Origin: Chloromonas sp. AAM2 | Taxonomy: Eukaryota; Chlorophyta; Chlorophyceae; Chlamydomonadales; Chlamydomonadaceae | DNA length: 10,748 nucleotides | Assembly: GCA_004335635.1 (NCBI GenBank) | Contig: QAXH01002907.1 | Location: 1-10,748, forward strand | Reading direction: 5' to 3' | Notes under the pieces: model-generated | What the model was told of the DNA's origin: nothing | Seen by the model: the letters and a program-made list of their open reading frames with translations, nothing else | The model's database searches: none | Part shown: one piece after another, positions 1 through 7,015 of the stretch | How the letters are laid out: each line of letters begins with the position of its first letter | Position numbering within the stretch: position 1 is the first letter of the stretch | Program-made: the position numbers and the translations under genes

Positions 1-554
1 GTTGTCCGTCAATGCGTTATGCCATTCTGCACCCTTCCCTTTCTCCTGGCAATTGTGCATAACCGTTATGTGAAGTGCTTTCTATAATATTGATTTCCCT
101 TGCGAATAATACCATTGCCTTACCTTGCGAAGCGGATAACACCATTGCCTGAGCACAGCCGAGGCGTCAACTGCCAGGCAAAGCGCACCCCACAGAAAGG
201 GATACCTGTCACCACAGCCGTCTGCAAGCTGAGGGCTCTCACCAAATGCCCGTCCGAGACCCATCTGGCTGCAGTTCTGCAGCAGTCTTGGTGAGGATGC
301 GGGTTTGTGCATTATGAGGACCATGGGGACACCTGACAGGAAGTTCTCACAAATCTACTTTCTTGCTGCCTGCCTTGATGATCCTACTTTCTGGCTGCGT
401 TATGACATCTACCAGACTGCAAAACTCGCTTTCCGACCGGGTGCACGTGGTCGACCCAAAAGTGACATTTGGAGTTGCACGCTGGCTTGGCTCAACCCAC
501 AAGCTATTTTGCAGCTGTGGTTATCTAGAACCTTCTGCACGCAACTTGCTCGAC
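1..554. other. Upstream region of the AP2 gene, no supported gene
   Basis: No exon with convincing protein features was found here. It contains a short imperfect direct repeat (98-150) and, at 444-449, the hexamer CACGTG (a G-box-type site), about 105 bp before the chosen start codon of the AP2 gene. The frame of AP2 exon 1 stays open upstream to about 363 and includes ATGs at 378 and 402, so the last part could be coding if translation begins earlier. The upstream residues are Cys/Ser/Leu-rich and low in plausibility, so it is more likely 5' UTR and promoter. The left end may also hold the tail of a neighbouring gene that cannot be recognised. Confidence 0.4.
98..150. repeat. Imperfect tandem direct repeat (2 copies)
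   Basis: Two neighbouring copies share CCTTGCGAA at their left end and ACCATTGCCT at their right end: 98-120 and 123-150. The second copy has about 5 extra bases in the middle. It is probably a local duplication in non-coding DNA; no function can be read from it. Confidence 0.5.
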
Positions 555-2805
555 ATGGCCACCATCGGTGCGGCAGAGCCAAATCCTCCTGCCCCTGCAG
601 GCAGCAGCGGAGGCTTGAGCCTCGGGCTGGCTCCTGCGCCAACGTAAGTGCACTTATCTGAGCATCACCGAAAAAGTCTCAGGTGGCTGTCAGTGTCAGG
701 CCGAAGCCCTGAATTTGCCCGAAATTCGCTGACAGCCCGCCCGTGGGCAACCGCTATTATAATTCTGCAAACAGCAACACTTGCACACGTGTGCTGCGCT
801 TGTCAGCGGTTTGACACCTCCTCTGCCGATACGTTGCACCGCACAGGGGTACCTTCGATGCGCTCGCCTGCTCAGACATGAACGCTCTCAAGGTAAAGTC
901 CGCCTTATATATGGCCGTATTGCAGCCATCACATGCGTGCAGAACTGGGCCGAGGTGCATGGATAGTTGGGAACTTGGGGAGGTTGCCACTTCGCATGAG
1001 CCGCCTGACACCTCCCATGCTTCACAGGCCAAGTTGCGAGCCGCAGCGCAAATGGTAATGCCTGCTATCTACAAGCGTGGAACTGGAGAGGCGGACTTCC
1101 TTGCTGTGAGTGGCATCTGCCACCTTGCAGAGGACACCTGCACGGTCGCCTAGCTGCACATGCAGTGGCCACAACCTCATTCTTAAGTCTTCTTGTACGG
1201 CACATGTGCAGGACTTGGGCATTCAAGTGCCCGACTGGCGAGGCATACGGTGTGGCAAGGGCCCAATACCCCGCTCACAAGCAGGGCGGCCCATCAGGGT
1301 GCGTGGTAGCGTGCTTGCCATGCAGTCACATGCCAGGTGTACACTAGCCTGCAAGCCTGCCTTTTTTGGCAAACTGCACGTGGTCTGCAAGGTGCTGCAG
1401 TCGTTGGAACTTGAGACCAGCACTTGTGTAGCATGTTGGGTACATGGAGCATCTCTGAGTGGCAAGGGCTCAAAGATGATCAATGTCATCACAGTTACTA
1501 TGTCGTGAGAAGATCTGCCATGCTGTTCTCAGCATGCCGGGCGTGGCACCACATGCAAACGTCAAACGCCAAAACCATGGCCGTTTTACCTCATGCCCTA
1601 TCACGCGCACACAGGCTGTAAGACAAACAGACGGCCCTGTTGGGATGTCGCGGCTTCAACTAGCGGTTCAATCCCAGCAGCTCAATCCCATGCCCAAACT
1701 CAGCCGAGCCATCAAGAGCAAGGCCAATGGAGCGGGCAGGCAGTACACTAGCAAGTTCAGAGGCGTGCATCAGACATTCCCCACAAAGCGATGGGAGGCA
1801 CAGTTCAGACGAAACGGCAAACCAACGTCACTTGGTAAGGCATGCCTTCCGTCCATCTCAAGCGCAAGCTTTCATGCAACCGCCACTCTCTTTCCCTTGA
1901 GCATTCTGGGTCTCGAATGTTTGAATTTAGTCAGTTTGCGTCTCATTCAGAGTGGAGCTATGCTGGTATACTGCCATTTGTTGCACCATCACGCCCTCCT
2001 GGTCATTATATGGCACATGTGGCCGTGAAATCCGTGCAGGCTGCTTTGACCACGAAGAACAGGCAGCCCGAGCGTACGATAAGATGATGTTATGGTGCGA
2101 GCTGCACAATACTGCTGGCGTCAAGGGTGGGATCACGAACTACGACCCTTCGGAGTATGAAAAGGACGTGGGATGGCTGCAGGGCGTCACACAGGTGTGG
2201 GCGGATGATGGTCTGCATGTGTGCATATGGGGACAAGTACTCATGCAATCATGCTATGGCACTTGCGGCCAGAAATTCAGAAGTGTGTCAGAGCATGTGG
2301 ATTGGTTGGGATTCAATGTGTGGCTGCCAGAATACAAAATCAAACAGTGACTGAATGCAACGTGCCAGGGCAAGAACGTGATTTAGATGGGAGTATGATA
2401 TGAACCGGCTGCGGTGCAGCACAGAGGGCGCGAGTCAGCAGGCAGGATGTGGAATGGAAAACAGGAGCACAAACACAGAACACAGGCAGACTTTGTGTGC
2501 TGAATGCTGCGCTATTTTCGCTGGTGTGCTTGCAGGACGAATTGATAGAATCCCTGCGCAGTGACGGCCGGAGGCAGGCGGCGCACCGCATGCTCAAGCA
2601 GAAGCGCGACTGCGGGCCCACCTTGAGCGGACGCAGCACACGCAACAAGACGTCACGCGAGGGCACATCGGAGCGGGACTACTCAGAGGATATGGGGGCA
2701 ACAGGGGGCAGGCGGGGCAGCAGCGTGGGAGGAGGCGATAGCGTGGATGGCGGCAGTGAACAGCCGGAGATGGACTCGGGCATGCAAGTCTCACGCATGG
2801 AGTAG
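555..2805 (+). CDS. AP2/ERF-superfamily transcription factor, single AP2 domain
   Basis: Predicted nuclear DNA-binding regulator. Seven exons: 555-643, 847-892, 1028-1105, 1212-1298, 1615-1834, 2040-2194 and 2536-2805. They total 945 nt (314 aa plus TAG), and all six GT-AG introns keep the frame. The AP2 domain spans about residues 146-209, split by intron 5. It shows SKFRGV, then KRWEAQFRR (the Trp-rich strand region), SLGCFDHEEQAARAYDK (the LG-F-EEAARAYD core) and ITNYDPSEYE. The following YEKDVGWLQGVTQDELIESL resembles the linker after the first repeat of AP2/AINTEGUMENTA proteins, which favours the AP2/ANT-like branch over ERF/DREB. No second AP2 repeat follows: residues 235-314 are basic, then Gly/Ser/acidic and probably disordered. 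Residues 1-30 are Ala/Pro-rich and contain LSLGL at 21-25, matching the LxLxL (EAR) pattern. The ATG at 555 has a good context (G at -3, G at +4). In-frame ATGs at 378 and 402 are alternatives. The small N-terminal exons 2-4 rest on phase and splice-site fit alone and are less certain than exons 5-7. Confidence 0.85.
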
Positions 2806-3239
2806 GACGTTGGTTAGCATGCAAAGGCAGGACGTGCATGGCACGCAACCTGTTGAATGGAATGATACGTACGTGGTGTTGCCTGCATGGGATATGATCA
2901 TTGAAATGAGTGGAGTGCCGGTCACTGCCTGCCCATTTCAAGGCCAAGCCTGGACCGTGCTGCGTGAACGTGTGTGAGTGGAGTTATCGCAAGGTGACTG
3001 TTTGTCCACTCGCTGTTGGCACCAAAGATGCAGCAGAGATGCATCAGGCAAGCCTCGGCTATCTAGCCTGACTCAGTGGTTTGTTGCGTCATCTATCAAG
3101 TTGTCAGACGATGGGGGGGAGGGAATCATTCATGCAGTTCAACGGCCGTGGTGTCACAGTTGGCCCATGGACACACCTTCCTGTTCTCTTACACAAACAT
3201 GTCCACCTCGTGCACACCCTAACAACACTGTCCTGGAGG

Positions 3240-3271
3240 TGACACACACAAACACATACGCACACACACGA
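3240..3271. repeat. CA-rich simple sequence tract
   Basis: An irregular (CA)n tract with interruptions (ACACACA, AACACA, GCACACACACG). It lies about 430 bp after the AP2 stop codon, in non-coding DNA. It looks like an interrupted microsatellite. Confidence 0.6.
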
Positions 3272-4226
3272 CCCCCAGCTCCTTCAATGCTTCCATACAC
3301 TTCGATGCATTTGACGTCATTTTATCATTAGCCCACGCCATAAAGAGCACGGGCACTGGACAAAGCATGTGGGCTTCATTTGTACATCCTGCCGAGGTGC
3401 CACTGAAGCACCAACAATGTGAATGTCCGTTGCCTGAGGGCAAACGCTAGTTGTGGGCGTCTGAAACACTCTGGGATTTGATGCCGGGCAAGTGTGATGT
3501 GATGAACAGGCCTGGGAGATGCAAGCAGGTGGAGCTGTCGGCAACTGAACAATAACGTGCACGACGTTCCGGGCCTGTTGGTTGTGCATGGTTACCGCTT
3601 ATGCATGACATGACTCGGATGATGTCTAGCATGGACACTGACATGGTACATAGGATCAAGCAGTGAGCTTCCTTCAGAAAGGTTTGAGGGGCGAGTCCCT
3701 GAGTTCGGGTTTTGAAGCAAGGTACACGTCCTGCCTGCTGTCTGTGTGTATGAGACTTTTCTTTGATTCGACCTGCTCTGCCATGCAGTTTGACTGATTG
3801 GTATGACGCGGACAACGTTTTCATTGGCATATGTCCTGCAAAAGGCGTTTCATGTTGTCGCTGTCCCAAGACGTGTCAGCAAGGTTCCCACTCGCCCATT
3901 TGATGGTGTCCCGGACACAGGGTATTCATGTTGTCTGGCCTCCTGGATAACTTATTGTCATCTTGACGCGATTGGACCCTGGAATGCAAAGATACACAGA
4001 GTTTGAGGGTGGAAACTTGCATGTGCGTTCTTTTGGTTCAGAGGCAGGATGTTGCATCGCTCTTGTGCTTGGCCTGGATATGATGGTTGTCATGCCAACA
4101 TGCCGTAGACTGACACCATTGCTGGTATGCTGACGAGAGTTTTTGTACTACTCAGTCGATAGTTTCTGTGCTGGTTTCAGTCTGTAGCCATGTGCTGTTC
4201 AAGTACTTTGAGAAGTTGTGATACAG

Positions 4227-4259
4227 TATGACTTCCTGGACACTTATGACTTCCTGGAC
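4227..4259. repeat. Direct repeat, 15 bp at 18-bp period
   Basis: TATGACTTCCTGGAC occurs exactly twice, at 4227-4241 and 4245-4259, separated by ACT. It lies 2 bp before the dispersed element copy at 4262. Function unknown. Confidence 0.75.
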
Positions 4260-4261
4260 TC

Positions 4262-4309
4262 ACACAAGAATTGTCCCAGAACTGGCAAACATCTTGTTTT
4301 GCCATGACA
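4262..4309 (+). repeat. Dispersed repeat element, copy A
   Basis: The core at 4262-4295 matches the reverse complement of 10661-10694 at 31 of 34 positions, centred on TGTCCCAGAACTGGCAAAC. Similarity continues with a short T-run and GCC(A)TGAC, up to about 4309. A weaker third copy lies at 5004-5026. This is a dispersed repeat, perhaps the remnant of a small transposon or a MITE, or a shared 3'-flank element. No terminal inverted repeats or target-site duplication could be defined. Confidence 0.65.
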
Positions 4310-4809
4310 ATTGGTAGCACGTGGCTAGAGGGCGTGAAAGTCAGACTGCCTTCCTCACATACTGGCCGTGCTGTTTGCAACAACACTCGTTCCCATGCAT
4401 TATCCGAGCTGTGAAGTTGTGGATGGCCTCATTGTGAACATGCTCAAAACTTGATCAAGGTGCTGATCCACCGCACCATGCACATCGTGACAACAAGCTT
4501 ACAAAGGTTGCTGTACATGCAGCAACAAAACAGGTCATGCTATGAACATGCCTTGGGCATTGACAGGCACTGCCAAAACGGCTGTGGGATAGGAAGTGCA
4601 ATTGGCACCATCTGTCCAGCAAACTAAAACAAGCCAGAAGGAAAACTCTTGCCAGAACACATGTTACAAAGGTGTGTGCTAAATAACAACAGTCGTATAA
4701 TCAGTGCTGTGCTCAGCACCCAGAAAAAACAGGAATTTCCTGCCCTCTGAACCTGGCAGCAGAACAACATCCACCATTGGCATCAGCATTCCAAACCCGA
4801 ACACACTGT

Positions 4810-4867
4810 GCCGTGTGATGCTTCATGCCGTGTGATGCTTCATGCCGTGTGATGCTTCATGCCGTGT
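4810..4867. repeat. 17-bp tandem repeat, about 3.4 copies
   Basis: Three perfect copies of GCCGTGTGATGCTTCAT (4810-4826, 4827-4843, 4844-4860) are followed by a partial copy, GCCGTGT (4861-4867). Another GATGCCGTGTG lies about 20 bp further on. Perfect identity points to a recent slippage expansion in non-coding DNA. A 17-bp period is not a multiple of three. Confidence 0.9.
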
Positions 4868-5003
4868 TGTCAACGCTGATAACTCGTGATGCCGTGTGTG
4901 CCACCTATTTCGGTATGCCTACCATGCCATCACTTTGCTCTCAAGGCAACTAAATCATCCGAGGTTTTGGAAGCATGCACATGGCACACAGCAAGATAAC
5001 CTC

Positions 5004-5026
5004 AGGAACTGTCCCAGATCTGGCCA
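5004..5026 (+). repeat. Dispersed repeat element, degenerate copy C
   Basis: AGGAACTGTCCCAGATCTGG corresponds to the core of copies A and B (AAGAACTGTCCCAGAACTGG) with two differences. Similarity is lost beyond about 5026. It is in the same orientation as copy A and opposite to copy B. Confidence 0.5.
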
Positions 5027-5113
5027 TAGAAGCAAGCTTCCGCTATCAGTCAAAACCGGTACAGCAGCATCCATAGCATGCAGTTGTGCACAAATGTGGG
5101 CAGCGCTCTATGC

Positions 5114-5120
5114 TATATAA
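5114..5120 (+). promoter_or_regulatory. TATA-box-like site on the + strand
   Basis: TATATAA followed by GG is a consensus TATA box. It points into the 3' end of the minus-strand gene (stop at 5197), so it would drive antisense transcription there. No + strand gene with a clear ATG was found downstream, so it may be chance. Confidence 0.25.
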
Positions 5121-5196
5121 GGCGGTGACCAACCCACGCATGGCCACTGAACCCTGTATGTGTTGTTAGCTACAAGGTGCCATGCAGAGTGTCTAA

Positions 5197-6713
5197 TCAG
5201 GCGATTCCTTGCTTGACAGGTGTTGCACTTGATGAGCGCGGCTGGAACTTGGCCGGAGGTGCTCGCTTGCCGCCCTTGAAGACCCGCCGTCTGATGAGCC
5301 GTGTAACGTACACCACTGCGCCACAAGGGATGCACAAGCAGCAAGCACATTTATCGGGTTTCGGATGCAGCATCACGTGTTGTCTGGCCAGCAACAATAC
5401 AGACCTGAAGCTTCCTTGTGCAGTCATGGAATGGTATGCAGGATGGAAGGTGAAAAGCACAGCGGAATTGAGGCTGCACAGTGTGGACAGCCCTAATGAT
5501 GCATGCCCAAGCAGGTTGTACCACCATTGACGATGCTCTAGTAGCCCTACTCGTGTGTTCTCACCTGAGACCGCTGCAAAGCTGACCCAGAAGGCCGCGG
5601 TGCGCTGGCGCTGTTGCTGTTGCACCCGTTTACGCAGAGCAGCCTGATCCAAATAGGCCTGCGTGCAAGACAAGCTCATCTTGAGTACCAGAACAGTCAG
5701 TCGAGCCTCCCATGCATACATTGCGTGCTGCAGTTCTCTTGCAACAGCTCCTTGCAGCATCAAGTACGTTGACCAAGTGTACCTGGCATGACCCCGCTTG
5801 GCCCGGTAATCAATATCCAAGCAGACAATGCTAAGATGGACATGTGAAGCGTCCATAGCTATGGTGTAACCCATACCTGTGTGTAGACGGTCCGGTGCTC
5901 CCGCTGCCGTGGAATGGAGTGCTGTTGAAGAGCCATTTCCTCCTGCCCCTGCTGCTCCTGCACTGGGCTGGGCTCCTGGGGTGGTGGCAGCAGCTGAAGA
6001 CTGCCCTTGTGTTCTGCGATCGCCTCCATAATACCAGCCTTGGCTGCCTGCTGTAGCATGCTGGACTGCTGCTGAGGTGTCACCCATTCACTCTCCTCAC
6101 TCGGATCTGGCCTGGACAAGATACGCTGAATGGCGGTTTTGTTCTTCTGTGCTTTCTTGGCTGCGTAGCTTCGGGCCAGCAACGCTAACCGCTGGCGTTC
6201 AGCCAACTGGGCAGGGGTGAGGTTGAGTAGGTTTGCGGGCACCTTGTCTACAGGCACGTCATACGCTTGCATGCGCTCGTCCATGAATTCAGCCTTGTCT
6301 TTCTGGTTTTCTGCGTTCAGCTGGTCCATGGCACGGTGGTAGGCTCTGAGCTTGAGCCAAGTCATGTCCTGGCGAGAGGCACCCTGTGCCAGCTGCTGAC
6401 GGTATCTGACTTGTTCCTGGGTGGCTGCGTCTGCCACGTGATCCTTCACAGCCTGAAGCTCCTCCAAATCTTTGTCACCAAGCTCTTGGAGTGCATCATA
6501 AGTGGCTGGGGGAATTTGAAGTCCATGCTCCACATAGAGGTCTAGGTCTTCTACAGGGTCGAGCGAGCTGGTCTCTTCCAAGTACGGCGGCCTGTCGATA
6601 CCGCGCAGTATGTTGAGCGTCTCCTCGCTGTACTCATTCCCGAACTCCTGCTCGACGCTGTCGGGCTCGGTGGCTGGATCATCATCATTTGTCTGCCGCC
6701 TGCGACGGCCCAT
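5197..6713 (-). CDS. Unrecognised acidic/Gln-rich protein with C-terminal membrane segment
   Basis: Three exons on the minus strand: 6713-5877, 5658-5565 and 5315-5197. They total 1050 nt (349 aa plus TGA). Donors GTATGG and GTGAGA and acceptors ACGCAG and GCGCAG join in frame. I do not recognise the family. From N to C: a basic start (MGRRRRQ); an acidic stretch (about 8-60) with EYSEETLNILRGIDRPPYLEE; a largely charged, probably helical region (about 60-225) with KDLEELQAVKDHV, LKLRAYHRAMDQLNAENQKDKAEF and PAQLAERQRLALLARSYAAKKAQKNK; a Gln/Pro-rich linker (about 210-270); a basic Gln-rich helix (about 285-299); and a hydrophobic run, AAFWVSFAAVSVVYVT (about 300-315), followed by RLIRRR and a basic Pro/Ser tail of about 30 residues. 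The hydrophobic run plus flanking arginines suggests one membrane span near the C-terminus, with most of the protein on one side. It is split by intron 2. It diverges from the ZNF830 homologue across a 302-bp spacer. Existence as a gene is well supported; function is unknown. Confidence 0.75.
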
Positions 6714-7015
6714 GATGAGTAGGCCTGAATATCAATGCCAGGGCGCGCTGTATAGACACTGATAGATACAAGCGTCGATGCCCGGGGGCGCAGCAGCGCG
6801 ATGTCCAGCTCAGCCCAAGATGGCAGCACGTGAGACCTGTGATGCAAGCGCAACTCAGGAAATCTCGGCAATGTCTGCAATCACTTCACGTCAACTGTTA
6901 ATAAATGTAGACCTTGCCACTTGCCAAGCTCTAACCTCTACTTGGTGCCGCACAGAACCCTACACACGCTTCTGAGGACTACACAGAGAGCACACAGCAG
7001 CAGACCCTGTAGGCT
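6714..7015. promoter_or_regulatory. Divergent 302-bp spacer, probable bidirectional promoter
   Basis: This stretch separates the start codons of the minus-strand gene (6713) and the ZNF830 homologue (7016), so it must hold both 5' UTRs and both promoters unless these lie in upstream exons. An A/T-rich stretch, TTAATAAAT, lies at about 6899-6907, roughly 110 bp before the + strand start, and might serve as a TATA-like element. The side towards the minus gene is G/C-rich (CCCGGGGGCGCAGCAGCGCG around 6780-6800). No other site is clear. Confidence 0.45.

Larger units (their letters stand above)
2806..5196. other. Convergent intergenic region, no gene supported
   Basis: This 2.4-kb stretch lies between the 3' ends of the AP2 gene (+) and the membrane-segment gene (-), so it must include both 3' UTRs. 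Open frames here are short, Cys/His/Met-rich and lack splice-supported continuations or known domains. Contents seen: a CA-rich tract (3240-3271), an 18-nt-period direct repeat (4227-4259), two copies of a dispersed element (4262-4309 and 5004-5026), a 17-bp tandem repeat (4810-4867) and a TATATAA box on the + strand (5114-5120). TTACA (TGTAA, the green-algal poly(A) signal, on the minus strand) occurs at 4664-4668 and 4499-4503 in the shared context TTACAAAGGT. Either could end the minus-strand transcript, but both are far from its stop codon. Confidence 0.5.

Noticed and set aside
305..661. 118-residue open frame upstream of the AP2 gene
   Set aside because: It overlaps AP2 exon 1 in another frame and shows no recognisable feature.
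1055..1060. Earlier donor GTAATG that would make AP2 exon 3 only 27 nt long
   Set aside because: The in-frame donor GTGAGT at 1106 is stronger and gives a normal-sized exon. The short form remains possible because it also keeps phase.
3447..3869. 140-residue open frame on the minus strand in the convergent region
   Set aside because: No domain or composition typical of a protein, rich in His/Cys/Met from TGCATG-type sequence, no matching splice partners.
5177..5530. 117-residue open frame on the + strand with good-looking residues (ERGWNLAGGARLPPLKTRR)
   Set aside because: It is antisense to exon 3 of the minus-strand gene, lacks an upstream ATG in frame, and has no splice-supported continuation. 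The minus-strand exon joins in phase with two other exons.
5197..6087. 296-residue uninterrupted open frame on the minus strand
   Set aside because: Its upstream part is the wrong frame of exon 1 and its middle parts are introns 1 and 2. Only the segments 5658-5565 and 5315-5197 are real exons.
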